DNA from: Adiantum capillus-veneris
Lineage: Eukaryota > Streptophyta > Polypodiopsida > Polypodiales > Pteridaceae
Assembly: GCA_014529385.2 (NCBI GenBank)
Contig: CM043960.1
Coordinates: forward strand, 36,844,781-36,902,780
Direction: 5' to 3'
DNA: 58,000 nucleotides
This document shows, piece by piece, positions 1-11,353 of the stretch (positions are counted from its first letter, which is position 1; each line of letters opens with the position of its first letter). Under the pieces are notes generated by a model that made no database searches, was not told where the DNA came from, and was given only the letters and a program-made list of their open reading frames with translations. Position numbers and translations under genes: made by a program.

Positions 1-62
1 AATTTACAGGGGAAACTCTGCTGAATTTTTCCCAGGAAAGTAAACTATTGTGAAGCGTAGCT
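1..62 (+). other. Copia 1 untranslated leader (partial)
   Basis: Non-coding sequence directly 5' of the Gag ATG at 63. No TGGTATCAGAGC-like primer-binding site is present, so PBS and LTR must lie left of the window edge. Confidence 0.6.
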
Positions 63-1526
63 ATGGCTGGATCACAGGAAACTGCTCTTTACAATATCAA
101 GAAGCTAGATGGAACCAATTTCCCATTGTGGAAGAAGCAGATTTGGCACGTGTTGGTACAAAAGAAGCAGATAAAACCTATAAAGCTCAAGGGGATAAAA
201 CCAGAAGATATGGACGAAGATGAATGGAGCGAAATGGATGAATTGGCACTTTCTACCATTATGCTGACTTTGGCAGAAAGCGTTTACTTCAATGTAGCAG
301 ACGAGATGTCGGCTTATGAAGCATGGACAAAGCTAAGTGATATTTATGAGAAGCAGAGTGCAGCTTCACAGGTATACTGGCTTAAGACGCTTGTTGACTT
401 GAAGATGAAACAAGGGACACCTATGTCCAATCATGTGAATAAATTCAACACCATCTACAGTCAGTTGTCAGCTCAAGGTGTCAAGTTTGATGAACCTGTT
501 AGAGCTATGTTTGTGTTGATCACATTGCCGGAAAGTTGGGACACTTTTCGTACTGCTGTGAGTAATTATGCACCTCCAGATGGTTTGACCATAGCAGGTG
601 TAGAAGGCAGTCTGCTTACTGAAGAAACCAACAGAAAGACAATGGACAAAGGCAAAGGAACAGCCTTAGTTGTCAGGGGAAGGACCAAAGAAAAGTACAA
701 ATGTGGAAAGAGGAATCAGTCTCGTAGCAAGTCCCACAGTGCTAAAGGCAAGAGTGACATAGAATGCTACCATTGTGGAAAGAAGGGTCACATGAAAAGA
801 GACTACAGAGAATGGAAAGCAGAAAAAGGCAAAGAGAAAGCTGAAGACCATGGTGAGAAGAACAAGTCCTCAGTGAAGATTCAAGAAATAAATGTGAAAA
901 ACACTGTTGCAGAGGGTGACAGTCTAGTGTCAGGAGACATCTACTTCTTGAAGAATACAATGGACTCAGCTCTTCTTACAGCATATGATGGAAATGCACT
1001 GAGTGACTGGATTATAGACTCAGGGGCATCACTTCATGTGTCTCCAAACAAGGAGTGGTTTACTTCTTATGTGACCACTAAAGATCATGTTCGGCTAGGC
1101 AATGGGCAGACATGTGAGATCTTAGGTGTTGGAGATGTTCAATTGAAGTTTCAGAATGGCTCTTCTTTGACGCTGAAGAATGTGAGACATGTTCCCGCAA
1201 TTACAAAGAGATTGATTAGCACAGGTTTACTTGATGATGCTGTCTACGTCACCACTTTTGGACATAACATGTGGAAGATATCCAAGGGTTCTATGACGGT
1301 AGCACATGGAGTAAAGTCTGGCGGACTTTACATGATTTATGTATCAAATGTCTCTAAAAATGTAATCAATGTAACCGAGCAGCCGAACGTTTCTTTGTGG
1401 CATAGCCGGTTAGGACATATGTCCAAGAAGGGAATGGAAATCTTGTCTCGTTCTGGTTATTTGCCTGGCTTGTCATTTAATGATTTTGAATTCTGTGAAC
1501 ATTGTCTGTATGGTAAGCAAACATAG
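63..1526 (+). pseudogene. Copia 1 Gag, protease and integrase zinc-binding region
   Basis: The start is the ATG at 63 after a short leader. Residues ~15-200 are a UBN2-type copia Gag domain (LDGTNFPLWKKQIW near the N terminus). A CCHC zinc knuckle follows at ~residue 236 (CYHCGKKGHMKRDY); the fourth ligand is Tyr instead of Cys, which should impair nucleic-acid binding. The retroviral-type aspartic protease motif DSGASLHVS is at ~residue 319. The gag-pre-integrase HHCC module (HSRLGHMSK...CEHCLYGK) closes the segment. Two consecutive TAG codons at 1524-1529 stop translation, and the frame then continues unchanged into the integrase core. In a working element this is one polyprotein acting in cytoplasmic particles. 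The loss of one zinc ligand and the stops mark it as inactive. Confidence 0.93.
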
Positions 1527-1529
1527 TAG

Positions 1530-3185
1530 CCACATAAGCATAGAAGCAGTAGAAGAGATACACAGTTGGCACTTGTTCATAGTGATTTGTGTGGACCTAT
1601 GCCTAACCTATCTCTAGGGGGAGCTTCTTACTGTATGACATTTATAGATGATTACTGGAGGAAAGTATGGGTTTACTTTCTCAAGCACAAGGATGAAGCG
1701 TTTAGTGTTTTCAAAACGTTTGTGACACTTGTGGAGAATCAGAGTGGCAAGAAGCTTAAATGCTTACGCACTGACAATGGTGGAGAGTATGTTTCAAAGG
1801 CCTTTCAGGACTTTTGTGAGTCAAAAGGTATAAAATGTGAACTTACTGCTCCTTACAATCCTCCTCAAAATGGTGTTGCTGAGAGGATGAATAGGACCGT
1901 ACAAGAGAAGGTCAGAAGTATGTTGTCTAATGCACAGCTGCCAAATGGGTTTTGGGCTGAAGCTGTATCAACAGCTGTTCATCCTATAAACAGATCTCCT
2001 AGCAAGGTTTTGCAGAAGGATTCAGTGCCAGAGATGGTATGGTCAGGCAAAATACCCCCATACAAGCATCTAAGAGTCTTTGGCTGTGAGGCATATACTC
2101 ACGTTCCAAAGGAATTTAGGAACAAACTTGAGCCAAAGAGTAGAAAGTGCATCTTTCTAGGCTATGGTGATTCTGGTGAGATGAGGTACAGACTTTGGGA
2201 TCCCGAATCCAAAAAGGTTATCCGCAACAATGATGCTCACTTTAATGAAGCCAAATATCATTCTAAACCAGAGAGGGCTGAGGAGATTAGAAGAGTTGTC
2301 TTCCAAGAAGATGGACCTGCACGTGCAAGACAAAATGTCAGGGCTCAAGAGGAGCAAGGGCAGGATAGAGTGGAACCACAGGTTGTGGCTGAGCCTGAGC
2401 CACCTATTGTGCGTAGATCTAGACGTATCACGCGACCTCCTGATAGGTTTGTTCCATCTATGAACTATGTCATGTTGACTGATTGCAATGAGCCTTCATG
2501 TTACAAGGAAGCAGTGCAAATGAAGGACTCCAAGAATTGGCAATTGGCCATGCAGACAGAGATGACAGCTCTGCATAAAAACCAAACATGGAAGCTAGTT
2601 AAATTACCACATGGCAAAAAGGCTCTACCTTGTAAATGGGTTTACATGTATAAGATCACCGCTTATGATGGTCAGCCAAAGTACAAAGCAAGGCTTGTTG
2701 CCAAGGGCTTTAAACAAGAACAAGGCATTGACTTTGATGAAGTCTTCTCTCCGGTGGTCAAGATGACTACATTGAGATGCTTTCTTGCATTGGTTGCCAT
2801 ATTAGATTTGGTGTTGCACCAAATGGATGTCAAGACAGCGTTCTTGCATGGTGATTTAGATGTGGAAATTTACATGCAGCAGCCAGAAGGGTTTGTTGAG
2901 AAAGGCAAGGAAGATTTGGTGTGCCAATTGTTAAAGAGTCTTTATGGCTTAAAACAATCACCGAGGGCATGGTACCATAAGTTCCACAAGTTTATGCTTT
3001 CTCAAGGCTACAAACGTAGCGAGTTCGATCACTGTCTATATACAAAGAAGGCTAAGGATGGCAGTTGGCTGATCCTTATTTTGTATGTGGATGACATGTT
3101 GATTGCTAGCAAGCACTTGGAAGAAATTTCAGCTTTGAAGTCAAAGATGGCAAAATCGTTTGACATGAAAGACATGGGTGAGTGA
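1530..3185 (+). pseudogene. Copia 1 integrase core and reverse transcriptase
   Basis: Same reading frame as the Gag segment, resuming after the double TAG. The integrase catalytic triad is recognisable: Asp in VHSDLCGPM, Asp in RTDNGGEY, Glu in NGVAERMNRT. RT follows, with ARLVAKGFKQEQGIDFDEVFSP (shown in the translation around 2690-2755), MDVKTAFLHGDL, LYGLKQSPRAWY and the catalytic LYVDDMLIA box. A TGA at 3183-3185, just after KDMGE, interrupts the RT connection domain; downstream codons SHILGMRI remain in frame, so the stop is a point change. The enzymes would copy element RNA to cDNA and insert it. In this copy nothing downstream of Gag can be made without readthrough. Confidence 0.93.
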
Positions 3186-4044
3186 AGTCATATACTTGGT
3201 ATGCGCATTGAGAGAGACAGATCAAAGAAGTTGATTTGGTTATCTCAAACAGAGTATATTGACAAGGTTTTGCAACGTTCCAATATGGAGAAGGGAAAGG
3301 CATTGAGTGTTCCATTGCCACCATATGTGAAACTTAGCAAACAAGATTGTCCTGTGTCTGAGGAAGAACAGACTGAAATGGATAAGATTCCATATGCGTC
3401 TGCAGTGGGTAGTTTGATGTATGCAATGATTGCTACTCGCCCAGACATTGCATTTGCAGTGGGAGTAGTAAGTCGATACATGTCAAACCCAGGCAAGAAA
3501 CATTGGGAGGCAGTGAAAGGAATATTGAGATACCTGAAAGCTACAAAGAGTATGCGTATACGCTATGGGAGTCAGGAGCTAAGTGTAAAGGGTTTTACAA
3601 ACTCAGATTATGCAAGGTGACTTAGACAACCGAAGGTCTACGTCAGGGTATGTCTTTACATTGGCTGGTGGAGCAGTATCATAGCGTTCCAGATTACAAG
3701 ATTGTGTTACTCAGTCTACTACAGAGGCTGAATATGTTGCAGCATCAGAGGCATGCAAAGAATCAATTTGGCTTAATCGACTAGTAACAGATTTGGGAAT
3801 CAAAGAAGAGATGCCTGTGTTATATTGTGATAGTCAATGTGCTATACAATTGGCTCGCAATCCAGTTTATCACTCAAAGACAAAGCATGTGGATGTGAAG
3901 TATCATTTCATCAGGGAAATGCTCAAGGATAAGCAACTTCAGTTTGTCAAAGTTCACACCACATAAAATCCTGCTGATCTACTTACAAAAGGACTTCCCT
4001 CAGAGAGCTTTGCGCATTTTCGCAAGCAGTTAAGTGTAGGGTAG
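3186..4044 (+). pseudogene. Copia 1 RT C-terminus and RNase H (broken)
   Basis: Frame continues from the RT through YASAVGSLMYAMIATRPDIAF, typical copia RT-RNase H junction sequence. Near 3615 one extra A (gcaagg where gcagg is expected from the conserved SDYAGD motif) shifts the frame. In the shifted frame RNase H continues through STTEAEYVAASEA, DSQCAIQLARNP and TKHVDVKYHFIRE, with further stops at 3682-3684 (TAG) and 3964-3966 (TAA). The natural end is the TAG at 4042-4044 after the typical LTKGLPSESFAHFRKQL tail. RNase H would degrade the RNA of the RNA:DNA hybrid. The segment has accumulated more damage than the upstream part. Confidence 0.9.
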
Positions 4045-4119
4045 TACATCACTTCTCTACATCTCTTGTATATTAGCTTGTATAGTAGCTTCTCTCACAC
4101 TTAAAGTACGACATTGGAC

Positions 4120-4132
4120 TTTAAGTGGGAGG
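4120..4132 (+). other. Copia 1 polypurine tract
   Basis: TTTAAGTGGGAGG lies about 75 bases after the RNase H stop, the usual place for the plus-strand primer of copia elements (AAGTGGGAG is common in plant copia). Confidence 0.65.
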
Positions 4133-4555
4133 TTCATATTCTTTTGTAAAAACCTAATAAGAACTCACTATGCTCTACACATTACAGTAGAGAGAGTTCA
4201 CCATATCGTTATGCTCTTCTTCTTGCACTCTCTCTCGCGTCGCACTTCCGCTCGTACTCCTTCATGTCTATCTAGTGTTTGCGACACTATAGCCCTGCTA
4301 CAGGTTGCCCGCCAAAAAACCACTCATCGTCTTGGTGAGAGTAACACTATGCTGCAAAGAGAACTGAGAAGTCACTATATACACAAAAGAGATCTTAGTT
4401 GAGCAGATTGATCCAGTCACCCGAGAGAGGGAGTCGTCACCAATACTGTTGAAGTATCCACCTTAGTGGAGGAGCTGAGCTCTACTGCTTTGGCCGAACT
4501 AGCTGTCGATGACTAGAGCTGCCACTTGCTGCACTACTAATGGGATCATCAAGCC
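4133..4555 (+). other. Probable copia 1 3' LTR and its flank
   Basis: The sequence after the PPT should be the 3' LTR, but it does not begin with a clean TG and I cannot find its right border. The second LTR is outside the window, so no comparison is possible. CTATATAC near 4376 could be the LTR TATA element. Ordinary ORFs here are short and unrecognised. Confidence 0.45.
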
Positions 4556-5479
4556 TGAAGTGTACTTAGGGTGTCGACTAACACAACCAGTCGTTGTGCA
4601 CCAACAAGGCCCTCACAAGGAGTACTCTGTGTCGATTGCATATGGGGTAAGGAAGCCAACGGCTGAAGCTCATGTGAGGATAGTAGGTAGAGTGCTGAGG
4701 GTCCCATGAAATGGGTAGAGCTACTTGGCTATACATACCCAACAAGAGCATGTACCTGCATCCCCTGCCCTATCCAACCATACCACCTACGCCCTAGAGC
4801 CTGAAATCCTATATCATTGCATCTGAGCTTGGAGGTCTTCAATGACTTTAGACTTTTCTTAGACTTTTCTTGCAATGCATGTCGCAAAGCAAAAATAGTA
4901 GCATCTCTATCTGCAATCCCGCTCTCTGTGACAGGCCGAGAGCCCTCCATAACTGCGTATGTAGCGGAGTGGCGCTAGTGAGTAGAGCCAACCACTCTGC
5001 CCCAAGCTCATTGGTAGCAGACTCTTGCAGTATGTCCTCTGATAGCCAAAAAAGTGATCTAGAGTCCGAAGCTGTGCAATAACCTGCAACAATGTCATGT
5101 GGAAGATGGCGAGGTGGGAGAGGGCTGGCAAGTAGCACTGCTGGTGGGGAACTGGTAGCTAGCTTCTCTGGTGGAGCAGAGACGAGTGGAGTGGCTGCAA
5201 AAGAGATAGGCATAGAAGAAGAAGCAACTCCAAGCGGGGCACAAGAGCTAGTCATTGTGGTAAGAGTGAAAATGGTAGAACTAGAGAGAGGGACACACAC
5301 TGTAGAAGCCACAACTATAACAGGCATAGAGTGATCCGAAGCACCCGAGCATGTCCCAAAACCAGTAGCGGGAGTAGATGATGATTGTCATACAGGATGC
5401 TTCACTCGGAGCAGCTGACTCTTTGATACTGACAACGTTATTAGGGATTCTGCTCTATCCTTCACCTCGTTATTAGGGG
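4556..5479 (-). repeat. Array unit 1 (short copy, ~0.92 kb)
   Basis: Lacks the ~300 bp block that in other units begins with CACTTTAGCCCTTTTCTTC and ends in GGTGTACTCAGGG: the text jumps from CTCTATCCTTCACC to the next unit's start. A short local duplication of TTAGACTTTTCTT is present near 4850-4872. The minus-strand frame is broken (fragments at 4848-5327 and 4729-4950). Confidence 0.85.
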
Positions 5480-6729
5480 CATCAACTAACACAACCATGT
5501 TGGTGTGCACCAACAAGGCCATCGCACGGAATGCTCTGTGTCAACTGCTTATGGGGTAAGGAAGCCAACGACTGAAGCTCGTGAGGATAGTAGGTATAGT
5601 GCTGAGGCTGCGCGTATACGACAGAAGTGTGTGTAGAGGGTCCCATGAAATGGGCAGAGCTACCTTGCTGTACATATTCGACAGGAGCATGTACTTGTAT
5701 CTCTTGGCGTGTCCAGCCATATCCCCTACTCCCTGGGGCCTGAAATCCCATATCATTATGAAGTAGGACTTCTCAAAGTCCCTTCATCTGAGCTCCGAGG
5801 TCTTCAATGACTTTAGACTTTTCTTGCAATGCATGTCGCAAAGCAAAAATAGTAGCATATGTATTTGCAATAGCACTCTCTGTGACACGTAGAGAGCCTG
5901 CCATAGCTGAGTATGTAGCGGAGTGGCGATGGAGAGTAGCAGCCAACCGCTCCGCCCCAAGCTCAATGGTAGCAATAGCCTGCCTGGACTCTTGCAGTAT
6001 GTCCTCCGATAGCCAAAAAAGTGATATAGAGTCCGAAATTGTGGAATAACCCGCAATAGTGTCATGTGGAAGATGGTCAAGTGGGAGAGGGCTAGCAAGT
6101 GGCACTGCTAGTGGTGAACTAGAAGCATGTAGCACTGCTGGTGCGGAGCTGGTGACTAGTCTCTCTGGTGAAGTAGAGACTGGTGGAGTGGCTGCACCAG
6201 GGATAGGCATAGGAGAAGAAGCAACTCCAAGCGGGGCACGAGAGCTAGTCACTGTGGTAGGAGTGAAAATGGCAGAAGTAGAGAGAGGGACACACACTGT
6301 AGAAGCCACAGCAGACATAGTGTGATCCGAAGCACCCGAGCATGTCATAGAACCAATAGCAGGAATAGATGATGATCGTCATACAAGACGCTTTACTCGA
6401 AGCTGCTAACTCTCTGATACTGGCAACGTTATTAGGGATTCTGCTATATCCTTCACCACTTTAGCCCTTTTCTTCGTTTTCTTCTCAAGTAGACATGTTG
6501 TATAGGTGATTGTTTTCCATTTTACTTTGGAGTGCGTACTCTGCATCTCGGCATCCACATCCACCGAGCTTATATGTATGTTAATAACCCAAGGCTACAT
6601 AGGAGCTGCAAAGCACTGAAAGCTAGACTATATCGACTTCACTAGGGCTCAAAACCTTTTAGCCCATGCTGCAAAGATGTGTAAGAATTTGGTGAAATCC
6701 ACAAGGTTCCAAAGTTGGTGTACTCAGGG
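5480..6729 (-). repeat. Array unit 2 (best-preserved reading frame)
   Basis: Full-length unit. Its minus-strand ORF at 5773-6348 (191 codons) is the longest uninterrupted version of the module protein, and a second frame (5482-5751) carries the downstream Tyr/His-rich part. A single frame change near 5770 separates them. Confidence 0.85.
5773..6348 (-). pseudogene. Array-encoded Pro/Ser-rich coiled-coil protein, unit 2 copy
   Basis: No family is recognised. The N-terminal ~110 residues are rich in Pro, Ser, Thr, Ala and Val (for example SPLAVPLASPLPLDHLPHD). A SLFWLSEDILQES block follows, then a ~70-residue helical stretch with heptad-like hydrophobic spacing ending in ALQEKSKVIEDLGAQMKGL. 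The same protein text, with substitutions and breaks, occurs in the other units, so it is a shared coding module rather than a chance ORF. It ends where a frame change separates it from the next recognisable piece (MGFQAPGSRGYGWTRQ, 5482-5751). No promoter or start context can be assigned. It may be a captured host exon or the tail of a retroelement polyprotein. Function unknown. Confidence 0.5.
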
Positions 6730-7949
6730 TGTTGACTAACACAACTGTGTCAGTGTGCACCAACAAGGCCGTTCGCAAGGAATGCTCTGTGTTGACTGCA
6801 TATGGGGTAAGGAAGCCGATGGTTGAAGCTCGTGAGGATAGTAGCTATAGTGTTGAGGCTGGCCGTATCTGACAGAAGTGTGTGTAGAGGGTCCCCCTAA
6901 ATGGACAGAGCTACCTGGATATACATATCCAACAGGAGTGTGTACCTATATCCCCTGCCCTATCTAGCCCTATCCCCTACTCCCTGGAGCCTAAAATCCC
7001 ATATCATTGCAAAGTAACACTTCTCAAAGTCCCTGCATCTGAGCTCGGAGGTCGTCAATGACTTTAGACTTTTCTTGCAATGCATGTTGCAAAGCAAAAA
7101 TAGTAGCATCTCTATCTGCAATCGCGCTCTCTGCGACACTCAGAGAGCCCTCCATAGCTGCCTATGTAGCAGAGTGGCGTTGGTAAGTAGCAGCCAACTG
7201 CTTCGCCCCAAGCTCAATGGTAGCAATGGCCTGCATGGACTCCTGCAGTATGTTCTCCGATAGCCAAAAAAAGTGATATAGAGTCCGAAATTGTGGAATA
7301 ACCCGCAGCACTGTCATGTGGAAGATGGTCAAGTGGGAGAGGGCTGGCAAGTGGCACTACTGGTAGTGAACTAGGAACATGTGGCACTGCTGATGGGGAA
7401 TTGGTAGCTAGTCTCTTTGGTGGAGTAGAGACGGGTGGAGTGGCGGTGGAGTGGCTGCAACAGGGATAGGCATAGGAGAAGAAGCAACTCCAAGCGGGGC
7501 CCGAGAGCTAGTCACTATGGTAGGAGTGAAAATGATAGAAGTAGAGAGAGGGACACACACTGTAGAAGCCACAGCTGTAACGCGCATAGTGTGATCCAAA
7601 GCACCCGAGCATGTCCCAAAACTAGTAGCAGGAGTGGATGATGATCGTCGTAAAGGATGCTTCACTCGAAGCGGTTGACTCTCTAATATCGGCAACCTAT
7701 TAGGGATTCTGTTGTATCCTTCGCCACTTTAGCCCTTTTCTTCGTTTTCTTCTCAAGTAGTCCTGCTGTATGGGCAATTGATTTCCCTTTTGCTTTGGAG
7801 TGCGTACTCTGTATCTCGGTATCCACATCAGCACTGAAAGCAAGACTGTACCGACTGCACCAGGGCTCGAAACCTCTTAGCCTGAGAGTGCAAAGATGTG
7901 TAAAGAATCTGGTGAAATCCACAAGGTTCAAAAGCTGGTGTACTGAGGG
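6730..7949 (-). repeat. Array unit 3
   Basis: Full-length unit. Minus-strand fragments at 7683-7931 (contains AGLLEKKTKKRAKV, basic) and 7408-7695 (Pro/Thr-rich) show the order of the module protein. The coiled-coil part is broken near 7162-7350. An extra short GGAGTGGC duplication is seen near 7437-7455. Confidence 0.85.
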
Positions 7950-9198
7950 CGTCGACTAACACAACCATGTTGGTGTGTTTCACAAGGCCGTCGCAAGGAA
8001 TGCTCTGTGTCGACTGCATATGGGGTAAGGAAGCCAACGGTTGAAGCTCATAGGATAGCAGGTATAGTGTTGAGGCTGGCCGTATCCGACAAAAGTGTGT
8101 GTAGAGGGTCCCATGAAATGGGCAAAGCTACCTGGCTGTACATACCCAACAAGAGCATGTACCCGTATCCGCTGTCCTATCCAACCATATCCCCTACTCT
8201 CTTGAGCCTAAAATCCCATATCATTATAAAGTAGCATTCCTCAAAGTCCTTGCATCTGAACTTGGAGGTCATCAATGACTTTAGACTTTTCTTGTAATGC
8301 ACGTCACAAAGCAAAAATAGTAGCATCTTTATCTGCAATCGCGCTCTCTGTGACATGCAAAGAGCCCTCCATAGCTGTGTATGTAGCGAAGTGGCACTGG
8401 TGAGTAGCAGCCAACTGCTCCGCCCTAAGCTAACTGGTAGCAATGCCTACGTGGACTCCTGCAGTATGTCCTCCAATAGCCAAAAAAGTGATGTAGACTC
8501 CGAAATTGTTGAATAACCCGTAGCAGTGTCATGTGGAAGATGGTAAGGTGGGAGAGGGTTGGCAAGTGGCACTGTTGGTGGTGAACTAGGAGCATGTGGC
8601 ACTATTGGCGGGGAACTGGTAGCTAGTCTCTGTGGTGGAGTAGAGACGGGTGGAGTCGCTGCAACAGGGATAGGCATAGGAGAAGAAGCAACTCCAAGCG
8701 GGGCGCGAGAGCTAGTCAATGTGGTAGGAGTGAAAATAGAGAGAGGCACACACACTGTAGAAGCCACAACTGTAACACACATAGTGTGATCCGAAGCACC
8801 CGAGCATGTCCCAAAATTAGTAGCGGGAGTAGATGATAATCGTCATATAGGATGCTTCACTTGAAGCTGCTGACTCTCTGATACTAGCAACTTTATTAGT
8901 GATTATGTTGTATCCTTCACCACTTTAGCCCTTTTCTTCATTTTCTTCTCAAGTAGACCTGCTTTATGGTGGGCGATTGATTTCCCTTTTACTTTGGAGT
9001 GCGTACTGTGCATCTCGGCATCCACATCCATCGGGCTTATATGTATGTTAATAACCCAAGCCAACATAGGAGCTACAAATCACTGAAAGCTAGACTGTAC
9101 CGATTGCACCTGGGCTCGAAACCTCTTAGCTCGTGATTGCAAAGATGTGTAAAGAATCTAGTGAAATCCACAAGGTTCAAAATCTGGTGTACTCAGTG
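7950..9198 (-). repeat. Array unit 4
   Basis: Full-length unit. The minus-strand fragment 8447-8782 carries the Pro-rich section and 8177-8443 the region leading to the coiled coil, in a different frame. The basic AAAGGGC-rich block (near 8925-9000) matches the same block in units 2 and 3. Confidence 0.85.
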
Positions 9199-9372
9199 CG
9201 TCGACTAACACAACCATGTTGATGTGCACCAACAAGGTCGTCGCAAGGAATGCTCTGTGTCGACTGCATATGGGGTAAGGAAGCCGATGGTTGAAGCTCC
9301 TGAGGATAGTAGGTATAGTGTTGAGGCTGGCGGTATCCAAGAGAAGTGTGTGTAGAGGTTCCCATGAAATAG
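9199..9372 (-). repeat. Array unit 5 (partial, junction with gypsy remnant)
   Basis: Only the first ~170 bp of the module is present. After CCCATGAAAT the text switches to sequence reading (minus strand) into the gypsy remnant. This junction defines the array's 5' edge on the minus strand. Confidence 0.75.
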
Positions 9373-9512
9373 GAAAATTCTTTGATCGGGTGAGGAGGTG
9401 TAGCTGGGGAGGGTGCATCAGAAGATGAAGAGTGAGCTGCCTCTTCGAGCTTCGAGACATCATGGGCTAGTGTCTGATTGATTAGAAACTCCACATACTC
9501 TTCTTGTAACCA

Positions 9513-10270
9513 TCATGGTGGAAGCTCCGCAAAGGGTAAGTCTTCAAACACAACAGAGTGCTTTTGAGTGGGCAGGGTGTCAGACCCAGGGGATGTTAAT
9601 GGAAGAGGTGGAACGTTGGCAAACTCCTGCAGAGGAGATTTATTTCCCCTTCTATGATGTGTTATAGGTTCACCAAGGCCGATGACTTCCATCAGTGGAA
9701 CACTTGAAGCATGATCATCAGGGACTAACACACTTGCTTGTGGGACTGTCACACTTTCTTCTGGATGACTTGGGTCACTGGTTTTAGCCCGAGGATCCGT
9801 GAAAGAGGGTGTATCCACAGGGAAGGCTTGAATAGAGACCACATGAGGTCGGGAATGGATTGTACTAACAAAGAGTTGTGATGAACTATTGGATCCATGC
9901 CTCCTTCGAGTCGAATTGGTTGCATGGGGGAGCCAAGAGTATGTATCCACATGGCAACGTTTCCCCAATCATGAAGTGCCTTAGTGTGCCGCAACCATGG
10001 TCTACCAACAATAAGCAAAGGAAATCCTCCCTCCACCTGGAGAAGACTGACCACCACAAAATCCAAGCTAAAGGTGAAGTCTTGTACCTTCAGAGGCACC
10101 TTTATCTACTATGCCCACTAGATAGATTGTCCTCTGGTCGACCAATGTAACATTGAATGGAGCAGGGCAGGTAGGCTGCAGACCTAAAGCCAGCATAGTG
10201 AACTCTTGCATCAGATTGATCCCAGATCCACCATCGACTATGACGCCGGAGAATTTATGCCCAAGAATAG
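9513..10270 (-). pseudogene. Gypsy remnant A aspartic protease and Pro/Ser-rich tail
   Basis: On the minus strand the segment begins with the protease active-site motif VIVDGGSGINLM near 10250-10215 (D-G-G-S rather than the usual D-S/T-G). It continues with PFNVTLVDQRTIYLVG, and in another frame with the protease C-terminal signature LLIVGRPWLRHTKALHDWGN (~10020-9960). A Pro/Ser-rich linker of ~150 residues follows (9513-9968) and ends at a stop before the array. At least two frameshifts separate these parts. The protease would mature the Gag-Pol polyprotein; here it is a relic. The tail after the protease has no match I recognise. Confidence 0.75.
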
Positions 10271-10479
10271 ATATAGTGAGACGAGGACTTTTGTAATCGA
10301 TGAGCGAGCGGCTGGATAGGAAATCTTGTAAGACTTTGAGGGTTGTTCGGGGGGGTGCGTGCCACTAGGCCCTACACCCGGGTACAGAGACTGAATGACT
10401 GAGAGGGTGTCACTTCTGAGGTTTGCATTGAGCCGGAGCATATCGTAAAGTGACACTTGCTGAAAGCTGTTCTTCAAGA

Positions 10480-11353
10480 TTGCTTATGTTGTGGGCTTAG
10501 CTCCTTTGATTTGGGCTTCCTCTAAAATTTTGACCCGTTGCAAGTCAGCCACTGCTTCCAAGAAGTCTCCATCAATGTCAGATAGCATAGAGGTTGGCCT
10601 GGTCTTAGCACTAATGGAAGGCTCGTCAATTGGGTAAGGTTGTGGAAGTGGAGATGGACGAGATGGACCTGTTGGCAAGCTTATACCAAGATCTACCCTT
10701 TGTGCCTGAGTGAGGATGCCAACGGCCTCCCCCACTTGTTATGGTCTAACCGCATGAGAAGCAAGTGATGGCTGAGGGATGGTGTTCACTGCGACCAGAT
10801 TGATCTTCTTGTTGGTTTTGAGTTGAGACTGAAGATGAGGATTCCCTTCACTTGGGACAATCCTTAATGTAGTGGTCCATAGACTCCGGGCAATGACGAC
10901 AAGGAGGAGACCCTTCAAGTAAAGGACATTTGCTTTGGTAATGCCCATATTCTCCACATCTCTAGCTAAGAGATGGGCCAATTTGATGGACAAAACGGGG
11001 GACGAGGTGGTCTTTGCTCTTGCTGCATGGAATTCGAAGCTGAGATGTAGAAGCTCCGAGGGGCTGAGGGAGCATGGGTATGATAAAAATTTTGAGACGG
11101 AAAAGTACTTGACATACCTTGGACAGTAGGGGTATTGAGCAAAGGTGGCATGTAATTTGGATGGCCATAGGGGGAAACCATATATGGATGTTGGTGCTAG
11201 CCCTTGTTGGAGAGAAGGACCTAGACTTTGTTGTATTTGCCGCAATCCCTTGATATAGTACCAATCCTTGTCTTCATGTCCAAACTTCACGCAGAAGTGG
11301 CCATAAACGCGAAGGGGGCAATCCTGTGGAGCACGTGTCCTGGAGAGCGGCAT
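10480..11353 (-). pseudogene. Gypsy remnant A Gag C-terminus with zinc-knuckle region
   Basis: A 204-codon minus-strand ORF (10739-11353) carries CPLRVYGHFCVKFGHEDKDW, a cysteine/histidine cluster. A further knuckle-like series (GHYQSKCP-type spacing) reads in another frame near 10960-10870, so the ORF crosses a frameshift. A second piece (10484-10735) is Pro/Ser-rich with a coiled segment. Together they match the nucleocapsid end of a gypsy Gag. The assignment rests on the order relative to the Gag core upstream and the protease downstream; on its own this stretch would be ambiguous. Confidence 0.6.

Larger units (their letters stand above)
1..4550 (+). mobile_element. Ty1/copia retrotransposon 1 (near-complete, inactive; 5' LTR lies outside window)
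   Basis: The order Gag, zinc knuckle, protease, integrase, reverse transcriptase, RNase H is diagnostic of Ty1/copia, because integrase precedes RT. The window opens inside the untranslated leader, so the 5' LTR and primer-binding site are not visible. The internal region ends with a purine tract near 4120-4132 and an LTR-like sequence follows, but its right edge is not clear. The polyprotein frame survives from 63 to about 3615 with only three stop codons, so decay is modest compared with the gypsy copies nearby. Confidence 0.93.
4556..9372 (-). repeat. Tandem array of a ~1.25 kb module (four units plus a partial fifth)
   Basis: The landmark GTCGACTAACACAACC recurs near 4574, 5482, 6731, 7951 and 9199, giving periods of about 0.91, 1.25, 1.22 and 1.25 kb. 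Further landmarks recur in the same order in every full unit (AGAGGGTCCCATGAAATGGG; GACTTTAGACTTTTCTTG; TCATGTGGAAGATGG; AACTCCAAGCGGGGC). The array abuts the 3' end of the minus-strand gypsy gag-protease remnant. Each unit preserves the same minus-strand protein sequence in pieces: a Ser/Pro/Thr-rich stretch, a short coiled coil (residues such as IFALRHALQEKSKVIEDL) and a Tyr/His/Gln-rich stretch. The module's family is not recognised. Confidence 0.9.

Noticed and set aside
5773-6348. Intact host gene in the tandem array
   Set aside because: The frame is only open in one unit, has no start context, and continues out of frame in the next piece; the other units are broken.
4556-9372. CRISPR-like or short-spacer array
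   Set aside because: The repeat unit is ~1.25 kb with no repeat-spacer pattern, in a plant-type TE context.
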